The notes under the pieces: model-generated
What the model was told of the DNA's origin: nothing
What the model saw: only the letters and a program-made list of their open reading frames with translations
The model's database searches: none
Assembly: GCF_040712315.1 (NCBI RefSeq)
Contig: NC_134017.1
Span: forward strand, 22,097,822-22,161,821
DNA: 64,000 bases
DNA from: Castanea sativa
Lineage: Eukaryota; Streptophyta; Magnoliopsida; Fagales; Fagaceae
Reading direction: 5' to 3'
Shown here: piece by piece, positions 45,783 through 57,209 of the stretch
Layout of the letters: the number at the start of each line of letters is the position of its first letter
Numbering within the stretch: position 1 is the first letter of the stretch
Program-made: the position numbers and the translations under genes

Positions 45783-46743
45783 CGGAGACCATCGACGACA
45801 TCAACAGCGTTATCAACACATCCACCACCACATTGGAACTCAGAACATCTACCGCTAAGGACGTTGGGCCTCTCAAATCGGAAAAGACAAGGAGTTAAGC
45901 TCTTTTGTTTTGGGCCACCAGACCAAAGTGGGTTTGGGCTTAGAGATATTTAAATGAGTTGGGTTGAGTTGTTTAGCTTTTGAAAGTGCAGTGGGCCTAA
46001 AGACTTGCATGGGCTCAACACTTACCCGACCCACTTCCCGAATGTTGGAGTACTTAACTTCCCACTTACCATTCAGCTCACGCTCCAATCTTAAAGATAG
46101 TTCTAGCGATAAAGGAATTTTAGTGCCGTTAATAACATTGTCTTTAATCTTAAGCTTGATTTCAGTCCCAGGTACCGTTCTTTCCTTCCCAACACCCCTA
46201 TCATGCGAATCATGGTACTGATTGCTCAAGCAAGGTTTGTTTGAATTTTGAATACTGGGCATTAATTGCTTTCCTTTTTCACTTCCACCATCGTCTTTCA
46301 GATCACCATCCACCGTTGCCGACAAAAAGGATTTTTGTTGCCTGAACTGTTGCCCTGTCAGGTGCAAAACAGATTGAGATGGCCGTTTGACGATAAGTGT
46401 GTTGGGAGCAATAGCCTTGCGTAGATGAAATCCAAATCCTCTCCACCCACTACCCAACTTTCCTTCCGGCACAATGATGGAACCCTTCCGACGCCCATGA
46501 ACAAGTTCAGAGATCATAAGAAAGCTTCCATGTGCATTGGAACCTAGTTGCAAAATAAAAACCTTACTACCATCCCTGGAGGTTCTTGCAAAGTTTCCAG
46601 GAGATATATTTGACATGAGATCCTCCACATTAGTTAGCAAACGTTTAGCACTCTCTTTACCCATGAAAACTGACCGGAGAGAATCCTTATTTCTTTCATA
46701 TATACGTAACATATAATAAGAACCTCCCTCCTCAACCGAAAAT
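45783..46743 (-). pseudogene. LINE copy C: ORF1 (DUF4283-like)
   Basis: About 290 residues are open: FSVEEGGSYYMLRIYERNK, KESAKRLLTNVEDLM, GSNAHGSFLMISELVHGRRK, a basic GSGWRGFGFHLRKA and a low-complexity tail. It has no ATG at the 5' end, so it is truncated there. It differs clearly in sequence from copies A and B, so it represents another LINE subfamily. Confidence 0.75.
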
Positions 46744-47193
46744 TCAAATGTCAAATTCTTTAGTTGTCAATTTGTAAGCATATAACCTTCATATACCATT
46801 GTTGTCTCTTTTTGTCTTTTTGTATGATAAAAATGCTAATCAAACTTGTTATTCTATGCTTTGGAATGAGGTTAGTTGTATTTAAATCAAGAATGCAATT
46901 TACTTTCCTAGCCATTACCATGCAATCACATGCTTAGCTATCTCTTGAATGTTATTTTTTAACATAAATTGCTCACATGACCATGCATTTCACATGTCAT
47001 CTCATAGGGTAGACTATATGTATTCACATGCTTAATATCCATATATTCATTTGTCATCACTTAGGATAGATTATATTCTATGCTCCTCTGTTCATGCACC
47101 TCACATGCCCGTGCCTTCATATATCATATGTTCTCACTTAAGACTAATTATATTCTATGCTCACATGCTCAAATGTCCATGCTCTAGGGTTTA
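46744..47193. repeat. 485-bp repeat family, array 3, right part
   Basis: The array continues past LINE C with the usual landmarks and ends at ctctagggttta, where LINE copy B starts. Confidence 0.75.
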
Positions 47194-47249
47194 AGCTTAG
47201 ATGAGGGAATATATGAATTATTTATTTTTTGAGGTGTGAAAAATAACTC

Positions 47250-47560
47250 CTATGCTGCCTCCCCCACCCCACTCCCCTCCCCCGTCCCACCCATTTCTCC
47301 ACCCCCAATCGACATCAACCTTCCCATCTTCTCTTATTCCTCCCACCTCTCTTTTTTGTTTTCCACCACAGTTTCCATCACCCTTCAGTTTTCTCCCTTA
47401 TCCCCAATTTTCCCCCCTCCTTCCTTTTCTCACCACCTCAGTTGCCTAATATTCCACAACATCCCCTTGTACCCAAATCTCTTTCTCCACCCGTTGCCCC
47501 ACTACCCTCACCAACTATATCCACCAAACCACCCTCCCTAACTATCTCATCCTCAAATCA
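47250..47560. repeat. C-rich, G-poor tract in the LINE B leader
   Basis: The plus strand is almost free of G, with ccacccc, cctccc and cccacc clusters. It is probably the LINE 5' untranslated region or ORF1 leader. The proline- and serine-rich frames here are composition artefacts. Confidence 0.6.
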
Positions 47561-49193
47561 TGGGGGTGCAAGGCTTCTGTTTGCATTGATGCAAAACTGT
47601 TTTCTTTTTCTTTTGAGGATGGGCGGTCTGATTCATATGCTATCCATGAGAGTCGTCGGAATGTCAAGAGCTCTATTTGGGTAGGACGTAAAGGCATGGG
47701 ATGGATTCTTTCTTGCTTAGCTGATATACGTGATTGGGTTCTAGGGAAGGAATTCTTCCATAAGAGATTTTGGGAAAATAATAAGCTTCTGGAATTTTGT
47801 GGTAGATCAAATAAGGCTGGTCTTTTTGTGGTTATAGCAATGTTCTATGGTGGAGCTAGGTGAGGTTGTATTATGATCCCAAAAAGCATCAATCGTTCTG
47901 GGTGGTCTTCATTTAAGAAAGAATTTGGTGTTTTCCTTACCAGTGAGAAGCCAAGGTGGGGAAGGGTGACTCTGGTTATGCCTGGCGGTGCTGGTCCTTT
48001 AGATGGAGGTGGTCGGAATGGGCAAAAAATGCATAATTATGGGAATCTACAAAATTCAAGGATTTTTGAATAGTTGGGAGTTAATATGGAAAGGAACGTG
48101 ATCCTAGGAGATTCCGCCATTAATAATTCTATTATAAATGGTAGAACCACATGCGCATTTAGTTATAAGTTGACTACTGCAACTTTGGCGTTAAGAATTT
48201 TCAAACTTGAGGGAGGCAAACACTATGTTTCTTGGATGGGGCCTAATGACCGTGGGCTTAATAACGAAGGTGGGCTTGGGGCTTGCATTGTTCTTAATGA
48301 ATCTCAAGGGCCCGATGGGGCTTGCAATGTTTCTTGGATGGGGCCTAATAACCGTGGGCTTGATAAGGAAGCTAGACCTGTTTCTAATTCTGTAATTGGG
48401 AAAGCCCATTTCACAATCTCTAAGGACCCCGAGGGCAAAGGCTTTTCAGCCTCGTGTCCATCAGATGTTTCTCTAGGGTTCGATTTGAGAGACAGATTGG
48501 TGGGTGAGAGCTCAAGGGTTGCTGGGAGGGTATCGATGGGTGCTATGGATGATTCGATGGCCGATAAATGGATTGAGACGAGGCGCGATACATCCAAGAT
48601 GCTTCCCGACTCCATCGTGACTCAATCTTCCGCTGGCATTGATAGCGAGCCCAGTATCAGAGTCAATATTCATGGTTTCAATAGTGAGGTGATCTCAGTT
48701 TTAGCAGGGATGGAGGCATTGATCAGATCCTTGAACAACGATGATGCACAAGTACTTTATTGGCATCCTTTGGTGGTTTAGAATAGATTCGTGCCTCTAA
48801 CCAACTCGGGTAACGAGGTGGGTTCTGGGTTTGAGGAGGGGGAAGATTTAGAGGAGTTTTTTAGTGAGTGTGGTCAACAGTGGTTATTCAACAAGCTGAT
48901 GAGTTGTTGCCGAGCTCTGGGGATATTGTTGGATTACAACAACTTGACCTAGAACTATTTCTTCTTCCATTGTTCACAGCAGTGCTGATAGTAGTGGGTG
49001 TGGCAGTTTGGAGAATGAAAATCTTATTTTGGAGTGTCCTCCGTTGTCTCTTTCGGATCCTAATGATTCTAGTGAGTTGTTGCTAGGTCAGGAAATTGCA
49101 AAGGGTGAACTCGGGGCGGCAGAGACTGAAAATTTGATATGGGTTTCCCAATTGTTAAAGAGTTTTTGTAAACTTTTCGATTGTGAAACATGA
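47561..49193 (+). pseudogene. LINE copy B: ORF1 remnant
   Basis: In one frame: FSFSFEDGRSDSYAIHESRR, then WILSCLADIRDW, matching copy A from about 3013; a TGA near 47861 and a TAG near 48072 break it. Pieces 47873-48073 and 48074-48781 continue. The block 49115-49322 is followed by a second, diverged copy at 49323-49525, a tandem duplication of about 208 bp not shared in this form by copy A. Confidence 0.7.
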
Positions 49194-49619
49194 AGCTTAG
49201 TGTGTGGCTTGGTTTCGCCTTCTTGAACAGGAACGTCTTGCTATGAGAAAGGAAGGGAGGGGTGCCTAAACATCCTACAAATTAAGGGAAGAAAGGTCTT
49301 AGAGAGCTTAGGGGGGCCTTAGGGCGGCAGAGACAAAAAATTCAAAATGGGTTTCCCAATTTTTTAAAGAGTTTTTGTAAACTTTCTGATTGTGAAACAT
49401 GAAGCTCAGTGTGTGGCTTTGTTTCACCTTCTTGAACAGGAAAGTCTTGCTGTGAGAAAGGAAGGGGTGCCTAAATGTCCTATAACTTTAGGGAAGAAAG
49501 GTCTCAGAGAGCTTAGGGGGCTGGCTTCTACTATAAACTATGATGGGTTATCTTCTAGTGGGAGAAACAGAGGTTCTTTGAATGGTTCAAGGGCCATAAG
49601 TGTTTATAAACGAATTTAC

Positions 49620-51512
49620 AACTCTTATCATGGAATGTTAGAGGACTTAACAACCCTCAAAAGCAAGAAGTTTGTAGGAATATTTGAAGGAATGGAAGTG
49701 TAATATTTTCTACTTCCAGGAAACTAAGTTATCTTCCACAGATGTTGTTGTTGTTCAAAGTCTCTAGGGTAGTCTTTTCACTGATTGGGTGGTTTTGGAT
49801 GTGATTTGGACTTCAGGAGGAGTTTTACTAGTTTGGGATAAAAGGGTGTTTGAAAAAGTTGACGTTATAGTAGGAAAATTTTCCTTTAATGTTTTAATGA
49901 AGGGGATTGTGGATGGTTTTGTATGGACCTATACAGGGGTTTATGGCCAATAATGACAATATACGACAGACTGCTTTATGGGAGGAGTTGGCACATGTGC
50001 ATGCTTGGTCGACCATGGCATGGTGCTTAATTGGTGATTTTAGCATTATTAGATATCCAAGTGGGAGACTTGGATGTGATTGTTTTAGTCTAGCTATGTT
50101 TCCTTTTTCTAATTTTATTGAGGATAATTATCTTGTCGATTTACCGTGAGAGGGGGCTTCTTTTACCTGGTTTAAGGAATTTGTGACACCTTCTATGTTT
50201 AGAATTGACAGGGCTTTGGTATCATTGGATTGGGAGGATAATTTTGGGAATGTATCTCAAAGGGTGCTTCCACGAGTTATTTCAGATCACTGTCCATTCT
50301 TGTTGGAAGTTGGTGGTTTTCGTAAGGGTTGGTGTGCCTTTAAATTTGAGAACATGTGGTTGAAAGCGGAGGGTTTTGTTGAGAGAGTTCAACAATGGTG
50401 GAACGGGTACTGCTTTGTGGGTTCTCCTAGTTTTATTTTAGCTAAAAAACTAAAGGCTCTCAAATTTGATCTCAAGAAGTGGAATAGGGAGGAATTTGGA
50501 GACCTGGCCTTTAGGAAAATAAATTTGTTGTCTGAATTGCTGGGGCTTGATGCTATTGAAGAGGTGTGGTGTCTCTTGAATGAGTAATAGTCCCGCCATA
50601 TACAAGTTAGAAGGGATATTGAATATATAGCTTCTTTGGAGGAGATTTTTTTGGAGACAAATCCCTTGTCTTGTTTGTGAAGGAAGGGGACAACAATACT
50701 TGTTCCTTTCATAAATTAGCAAATTCCCATAGAAGAGCTAATCAGATTAACAATATTTGGTGGATGGGGTTGTATATGAGGATGAGATGGATATGCGTTC
50801 TCATGTGGTTTAGTTCTATCAGGCTTTGTATCAGGAGACTGAAAGCGCCCCTCTATGGATGGGTTGGATTTTTCTAGTATTGAGGAGGAAGAGAGGCTGT
50901 CCTTAGACAGAGTGTTCTCTAAAAAGGAAGTCATCCTGGTTTTGAAGGAAATGGAGGGGGATAAAGCCCCTGGTCCCAATGGATTCACTATGCTTTTTTA
51001 CATAAATGTTGGAGTGTTGTAAAAAGGAAGTTATGGCTTTTTTTGAACACTTTCATCATTACTCTGTGTTTGAACGGTCTATGAATGCCTCCTTTATTAC
51101 TTTAATTCCTAAGAAGAGTAAATCTCTAAATATTAAAGATTTTAGGTCCATTAGTTTGGTGGGTAGCATGTACAAGCTATTATCTATGGAAGTGGTTAAT
51201 GTGATACTCATTCCTTTTATAATGAGTATTTTTCCTTTGAAGGGTATTTGGTAAGCAAAGGTTCCAAAAAGGGCAGCCTTTTTTTTTTTTTGGTGGACAA
51301 CAGCTCATGATCGCATCCTTACTTTGGACAATCTCATTCTAAGGGGTCGCTCTTTGGCAAATCGCTACTGCATGTGTCGATGCAGTGGGGAATCTGTGGA
51401 TCATCTCATTCTTCACTGTCATGTAGCGCATTCTTTATGGGTTTTTATGCTTCAGGCCTTCGGTGTTCAGTGGGTCTTGCTTAGCTCTATGGCAGAAGTA
51501 TTATTTTGTTAG
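49620..51512 (+). pseudogene. LINE copy B: ORF2 remnant lacking the RT core
   Basis: Endonuclease pieces at 49907-50149 (WCLIGDFSIIRYPSGRLG) and 50183-50587 (MFRIDRALVS, VISDHCPFLLEVGG). RT fingers at 50950-51185 (LIPKKSKSLNIKDF, ISLVGSMYKLLS), then the deletion junction, then the zf-RVT end (TLDNLILRGRSLANR, CMCRCSGESVDHLILHC). Stops and shifts are present. Confidence 0.85.
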
Positions 51513-51854
51513 AGTATTGGCTTGGGAAGTATAATTCAGATATTTGGAATTTAATTCGAGTTTGTTTGATGTGGACTTTGAACGGAACGAAATTGTCGGT
51601 CCTTTGAAGCAACTGAGAAGTCTTTGGTTGAGTTAAAAGGCTTGTGTCAGCGTAGCCTTTTTAATTGGTCTTGGTGTTAGGGTTTTACAGATTGTTCTTC
51701 TCTTCTACAGTTTTTCTCTTCTCTTAGTTTAGTTTCTAGATTATTGTTCTATATCTTTTTGGATTTGCTGTTGTTCATCCTCATGAACAAATTTTATGTT
51801 TCTTTTTTATTTTTTCGTCAATAATAGCTCTCATATTACCTATCAAAAAAAAAA

Positions 51855-51970
51855 TTTAGGGTTTAGGGTATTACATGTAGGGTTTATGGTTCAAGACTTA
51901 GGGATTTTGGGTTTAGGATTTAAGGTTTTGGGTTAAGGGTTTAGGGTTTTAGGGTTTAGGGTTTTAGATC
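51855..51970. repeat. Telomere-like repeats after LINE copy B
   Basis: Nearly the same tract as 8639-8755, including tagggtattacatgtaggg. Confidence 0.8.
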
Positions 51971-52926
51971 CATAGACCTATGCATTCATTTGTCATTACT
52001 TTGGATAGATTATATTTTATGTTCACATGTTCATGGACCTCACATGCCTATGCATTCATGTATCATATGTTATTCTATGCTTTGGAAAAATTGCAGTTTA
52101 GTTTCCTAACCATTGCCATGCAATCACATGCTTAGCTATACGTACTTTTTAATGTCATTTTCTAACATAAATTGCTCACATACCAGTGCATTTCACTTGT
52201 CATCTCATAGTGGTCACATGCTCACTTATCCATGCACTCATTTGTCATGACTTAGGATAGATTATATTCTATGCTCACATGTTCATGCACCTCACATGCC
52301 AATGCTTTCATATATCAGATCTCCTCACTTGCTCATATGTTTGTGCATTTTACTTGTCATCCCTTAGGTTGATTGTATATGTTCACATGCTTCTAAAATT
52401 TTTCAAATGTCAAAATTTTAAGTTATCCATTTGTCAGCTTTAAACCTTTATATCCCTTTGTTGTCTCTTTGTGCCTTTTTGCATGAATAAAATGCATTGA
52501 TGGGAAAAAGTGTAAAACAAACTTGTTATGCTATGCTTTGGAATGAGGTTAGTTGTATTTAATTTAAGAATGCAATTTACTTTCCTAGCTAATTCCACAC
52601 AATCACATGCATAACTATACTCTTTAGTGTTATTTTCTAAGATAAATTGCTCAAATGCCCATGCATTTCACATGTCATCTTATTGGGTAGACTATATGTG
52701 GTCACATTCTCACATATCAATACATTCATTTGTCATCACTTAGGATAGATTATATTCTATGCTCACATGTTCATGCACTTCACATGCCCATGCCCATGCA
52801 TTCATAAATCATATGTTCTTACTTGCCCCTATGTTTATGCATTCTACATGTCAGTGCTTAAGTTGATTTTACATGTTCACAAAAAAAGGATTTCCTACCA
52901 GGATAATAAAATTGTCAAAAGGCATT
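51971..52926. repeat. 485-bp repeat family, array 2
   Basis: Collinear with 8756-9700. aggatagattatattctatgc occurs at about 52253 and 52742, a spacing of about 490 bp. It is interrupted by a solo LTR and resumes at 53565. Confidence 0.75.
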
Positions 52927-53564
52927 TGTACGGGTAAAGGCCCTGGGCCCATTGGACCTTGAACCCCAGCCTCGTGATAACGTATGAGACAGGACCCCAG
53001 GCCCGTTGGGCCATGGGCCCTCATCTTGAATTACAACACCTGACTCAATCCCCATTGTATCGATGACCTTATTCCGAACATACCTCGGCGTCCGGCAAAC
53101 CCCCTTCCAAGGATGCTATTTCTCGGGGATACAAGGTCTCAGCGATTAAATATTGCCTTGGGGAGTATCGTCACCGAACAACCTTCTGGAAGTAGGAACC
53201 AATTCCAATGCCATTGCCACAGTCCCCAACGGAACCTCCACTAGGACCACTTTGAAGCGATGGAATTGGACCCCCATCCCCACTAATAATCAAGAATAAT
53301 CATGACTCTCCACTCATCTCAGGCTATAAATAGAAGGAAAGAGTGAGGAATAGGGGTTGGCAATTCTGGGAAAGGAGAGAGAGAGAGAACTGGTAAAAAG
53401 AATCGGTTAGATTAAGAAAGGAGAAGGACATTGTGAGAGAAGGGTACGTAGGAATGGGAGAATATTTGGGTTATTAAGCATAGGACCACCCGTAGTAGGA
53501 AACCCAAAAACCCACAATAAAAATAGATTGTGAGCCCATTAATCCTTGATTTTTGGCCCGCACA
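52927..53564. mobile_element. Solo LTR in the block B repeat array
   Basis: Begins TGTACGGG and ends CCCGCACA. Flanks are gcatt (52922-52926) and acatt (53565-53569), a 5-bp duplication with one mismatch; array 1 at about 9713-9720 shows the empty site. A TATA-like ctataaatag at 53324 and a GA-rich leader behind it fit a plus-strand promoter. Length 638 bp. Confidence 0.83.
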
Positions 53565-53731
53565 ACATTCTTCTCACACTTTATAGACATTTAACCATTG
53601 TATCCCTTTGTTGTCTCTGTGTCTTTTTGCATGAAAAAAATACATTGAAGGGAAAAAGTGCAAACCGAACTTGTTATGCTCTACCTTGGTATTTCAATTG
53701 ACTTGATTTAGAGTTTTATTCTTCCCTAGAG
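53565..53731. repeat. 485-bp repeat family, array 2, end
   Basis: Matches 9715-9879 and runs up to the ATG exon candidate. Confidence 0.7.
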
Positions 53732-53750
53732 ATGGCTGGAACTGCTTCCG
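53732..53750 (+). other. Candidate short first exon (MAGTASG...), block B copy
   Basis: ATGGCTGGAACTGCTTCCG followed by gtaatg; partner of 9880-9898. The following 430 bp match block A. No continuation is identified. Confidence 0.3.
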
Positions 53751-54409
53751 GTAATGTTTTTTCTTTTCACTTTTTTGTTGAGAGTTAAATGTGATTTAGA
53801 TTTGGGTATTGTGGGTGGATTGGTTTTGATGTAGGAATTTTGTTTTTTAAGTTGAGGCCGTTTTTCTTTTCATTTGTGGTTGAGATTTTCTACTGCACTC
53901 CCCATAGAATTGTGACTACCCAATTGAAGTTTTTCATTGAATTTGATTCTTGGTTGACGTTTCTTGCCTTGAATGATGCGGGATTAATCCGGATAAACTA
54001 TGGACTTTAATTTTTCCATTTCAATCTGTATGTTTCATCTTTTTGTGTTTTTACTTGCTGCTACTTATTAATTTATATAAGAAGACGTAGTTTATGCCTT
54101 AACGGTTACAGATATCAATATAATTTTTATACACGGTTTTATGCCTAGCTTTGGGGATGGCTCCTTGCATGAGTAACTGTTACATCACTGGAACCAAATG
54201 AGAGCATTTTTGTTGGAACAAACGGTGTTTAACTACTCTATTTTTTTTTTTTTTTTGGTTGGTTAAGAGGAATTCTGATGATGGGTTTTGTTGGTGATAA
54301 AAAAAAGATATTTGGATGACCAATTTGAATTTTGAACAATTCAGGAATTTCAATATGAAAACAATGTGTACACTTTGGGGGCAAAGGTTGCAGGATGATT
54401 CTGGTGTGG
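53751..54409. other. Spacer shared with block A, then private DNA
   Basis: 53751 to about 54205 matches 9899-10336. From about 54240 a T-run and a stretch with a possible exon (open frame at 54353-54414, continuing after the LTR element to a donor at 57226) follow. I do not recognise the protein. Confidence 0.4.
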
Positions 54410-54414
54410 CATTG

Positions 54415-54743
54415 TGATGCAGGTATTCTAAGGGGGCTGCTGTTTAGGCTTAGAATTGATTAAGGGAAATGAGAGTTGCTTAGAACAGTGAACAAGTTGT
54501 GACAAAACCTTCTTAATAGAAATCCATCTCTTGAAAATAGCACTAGGCTAATCTATGTAATTGCATTAAAAAACTAATCACAAAGTAACTACAAAGTGGT
54601 ACTTATACTATTTGTTTGGCATTGGAGCCTTCTAGATGCTTGACAAGTGTCTAAATCCTATTGGCTATTGCTTAAGCAATCATCTAACTAACTAACTATT
54701 CACAAGAGGATTAGGATGCAACAACTTGAAATGCCCTGCATCA
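54415..54743 (-). repeat. 3' LTR of the non-autonomous element
   Basis: 329 bp, close to the 5' LTR once the nested insertion is removed; differences include a variable (aact)n run. Confidence 0.92.
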
Positions 54744-54853
54744 AGACTCTCCCTTTTAAGAAGCACTTGACCTCAAGTGCTCTTGATTGCTACAAGATTT
54801 GTATGAATTTATAGCCTTCTAGGATGATGCAGTTGCATTGTGTAATGAGGTTT

Positions 54854-56323
54854 CTACTCTTGGCAGCACACCAAAGGCTGCTGCTTCTGCACAGCGAAGT
54901 CCCACACAACTGAACCAACCTTCATCTTGACCACTGGCTTGGGGTTTACTTTCCTCTTCTTTGGTTGCAAATAGTAGGGCTGTACCATCTTGTACATAAT
55001 GTGTGTACTACACCTTCTACCATGGATGATTTTCCTATCATGTTGACATGGCCTTCCACTTGCAAGTAAGAGATGACAAACATTCATGGTCTTCTTATCA
55101 TAAAGAACACAATCTTGAAAGCTATTGATTGATAAGAACCCCAAGCACCCTCTTGAAACTCTAACTTCACCTCCTTTCTGCTCTATATTAGCATTTAGTT
55201 CTTCCACAAATGGATCATACACGGGTTCTAGAATGCATTCCTTCACTTTATTGTTTTCAATCGGCAATATGCTATCACTGACTTCCTCTTCTTCTCCTTC
55301 TTCTTCTTCTTCATATTGATCATACACGGGTGCATTCATGAGCATATCTTCCTTGGGTGCTTGCAAGGTACTATCAAGGATCAAAGTTATACCTTCTTCT
55401 TTAATCCCTTCCTCCATCAAGGATTTTCCTTCCAACTGCATGGCTGACTTCCACTTGTTAGGGGCTTCATAGACTTGTCCTCCACAATTGTCACACTTGA
55501 AAATTCCATTGCTTGTGCCATGCTTGCATGCAATGGCTGCCTTTGATAGACCAGGTACTGCATTAACAGGAAAACATTCTGCTGCATTTCCCTTGTCCTT
55601 CTTGGTCTGCCAATAATCATTCTTGGTTGGCCAATATTGCTGCAAAGGCACTTGCTGGTACTTGATTTCTTGAGGCTTCAGATTGCAATGACTTCCTATG
55701 CATATTTTGGAAGATAGTCTGCATGTAGTTGAAAGGCAGGAATTGATTTTGTAATTGTCTCTTCATTTTGAACCATTCTTGCACCTTTCCTTTTCCCATT
55801 CTCACTCTTTGGACCTGCAACTGCCTCCACCAAACAAATGCCCTGCCCTTGAGTTTATTTGCTACCAATTTTTCACCTCCTTGTAGTCTGGTACCTCATG
55901 GAAATCAAAGATTCTTTCCACTTGGTTAAGCTAGTCCACAAATTCTTCATGATTAAAGCTACCATAGAACTCAGATAACTCAATCTTGAAGTTGGATTCC
56001 CACTTTTGCTCATGATCCCTTGGTTGCAGAACAGGAATTTGCCTTCCATGTCTTATCCTTGGGTTGTAGGCAAAAGGATCCTCATACCTTTCTTCATTTG
56101 ATGCCTCACTTACATGATAATCGTGGTTGTTTGGCTGTTGTATTTCGTCTCTTCGAACCTGCTCAGTCAAGGCATGGATTTGCCTCCTCAACCCTTCCAC
56201 TTCATATTCTAAGGCAAAGTGCTGCTCCAAAAATTCTGGATCATCGGCTGCATGAGTCTCCAAGGCTGCCTTTTGAACCACTACTTTCATCCCTTTGTCC
56301 TTCCTTTCCTTCTCAAACACCAT
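54854..56323 (-). pseudogene. gag with protease remnant of the non-autonomous element
   Basis: Pieces: 56323-55931 (VEGLRRQIHALTEQVRR coiled-coil, then NFKIELSEFYGSFNHEEFVD), 55868-55617 (KGRAFVWWRQLQ, QFLPFNYMQT) and 55651-54854 (a zinc-knuckle-like KCDNCGGQVYEAP, a Glu-rich stretch EEEEEGEEEE, then CHLLLASGRPCQHDRKIIHG, the counterpart of the protease ILGRPW region). The pieces are separated by frameshifts and stops. Confidence 0.83.
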
Positions 56324-56480
56324 CTTTCACTACTGCAGAATCTTGCCAGCACAATTGAAGGCTTCTATTTGATAAAGGTAAGGTATTAAGGCTGGGAATG
56401 AATCAAGATAGGATCTTGACAGGTTCTTGATGACAGAAAATGAGAAACAATACAAGAACTTAAATCCTAAGGATCTCAAA

Positions 56481-56491
56481 CTCTGATACCA
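56481..56491 (-). other. Primer binding site (tRNA-iMet type)
   Basis: TGGTATCAGAG on the minus strand, three bases from the 5' LTR edge at 56495. Confidence 0.85.
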
Positions 56492-56494
56492 ATT

Positions 56495-57128
56495 TGATGA
56501 GGGGATTCTAAGGGGGCTGCTGTTTAGGCTTAGAATTGATTAAGGGAAATGAGAGTTGTTTAGAACAGTGAACAAGGTCTGACAAAACCTTCTTAAGAGA
56601 AATCCATCTCTTGAAAATAGCTGGTGCGGACACAAGGTACAAGCCCCCAATTATACGCATGTATGGGAGGAAGAGCAAAAAGAAGACGGCCCAACCTATG
56701 GCGTTATGGATGGAGCCTGTTAGTTATTAGGCTTGAGCTTAAGCAAGCCTGAGCATTTAATAATTAGGGTTTCTTTATGCATTCTATTGTTAGTTGTTTA
56801 AGCAATTTTTCTGATTATTGTAAGACAGCTTTTGAGAATTATAAAAAAACGTGTTTCTTTTACACTGTGCCGACTCCAATTTTTGCTTGGTGCTGGCTCT
56901 AAGCAGCCCTTAAGTGCTGACTCCTAGGGTTTATTTTGTTGTTTATTTGTTCCATTGAAATATTGTGGTTGTCCTACGTCAATAGCACTAGGCTAATCTA
57001 TGTAATTGCATTCAAAAACTAATCACAAAGTAACTACAATGTGGTACTTATACTATTTGTTTGGCATTGGAGCCTTTGAGATGCTTGACAAGTGTCTAAA
57101 TCCTATTGGCTATTGCTTAAGCAATCAT

Positions 57129-57160
<32 letters not shown>

Positions 57161-57204
57161 TCACAAGAGGATTAGGATGCAACAACTTGAAATGCCCTGC
57201 ATCA
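56495..57204 (-). repeat. 5' LTR of the non-autonomous element, interrupted
   Basis: 710 bp because of the insertion at 56621-56980; without it the length is about 350 bp. It contains seven to eight aact units at about 57130-57158, against three in the other LTR. Confidence 0.9.
56621..56980. mobile_element. 360-bp insertion nested in the 5' LTR, unclassified
   Basis: Flanked by AATAG on both sides (56616-56620 and 56981-56985) and absent from the 3' LTR. It starts ctggtgcgga and ends cctacgtc, so it lacks TG...CA ends and obvious TIRs. It has a purine-rich stretch (ggaggaagagcaaaaagaag) and later tgttagttattagg...cctacgtca, which might be an LTR with a little internal DNA. Confidence 0.75.
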
Positions 57205-57209
57205 CATTG

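Larger units (their letters stand above)
44265..46743 (-). mobile_element. LINE copy C, internally deleted, with target duplication
   Basis: Flanked by the 13-bp duplication TCAAATGTCAAAT (44252-44264 and 46744-46756). The poly(A) lies as poly-T at about 44265-44285. The 5' side begins inside ORF1. The endonuclease and the catalytic half of reverse transcriptase are missing: ORF1 (46743 to about 45790) joins directly to the RT thumb (from about 45770). It lies inside the 485-bp repeat array. Confidence 0.9.
47194..51854 (+). mobile_element. LINE copy B, internally deleted
   Basis: Paralogue of copy A. It keeps 5' sequence that A lacks: a C-rich leader (about 47250-47560) and the start of ORF1. 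RT is cut at 51185: the sequence jumps from the RT fingers (copy A position about 6453) to a site matching about 7956, removing about 1.5 kb that in A contains GLRQGDP and FADD. A poly(A) at 51845-51854 ends it. TAGGGTTTA occurs on both sides (47185-47193 and 51857-51865) and may be the target duplication, although telomere-like DNA makes this ambiguous. Confidence 0.88.
54415..57204 (-). mobile_element. Non-autonomous gypsy-like LTR retrotransposon
   Basis: LTRs 54415-54743 and 56495-57204 start TGATG and end GCATCA. The target duplication is CATTG (54410-54414 and 57205-57209). The primer site TGGTATCAGAG (minus strand, 56481-56491) matches tRNA-iMet; a purine tract (aaaagggagagtct) precedes the 3' LTR. 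The internal region of about 1.75 kb codes only for gag and a protease remnant; RT, RNase H and integrase are absent, so it must have moved with another element's enzymes. The 5' LTR carries a 360-bp insertion. Confidence 0.92.

Noticed and set aside
47236..47541. Proline/serine-rich frames suggesting an extensin-like protein
   Set aside because: Several overlapping frames are open at once only because the tract is C-rich and nearly G-free. It lies in the LINE leader and has no signal peptide.
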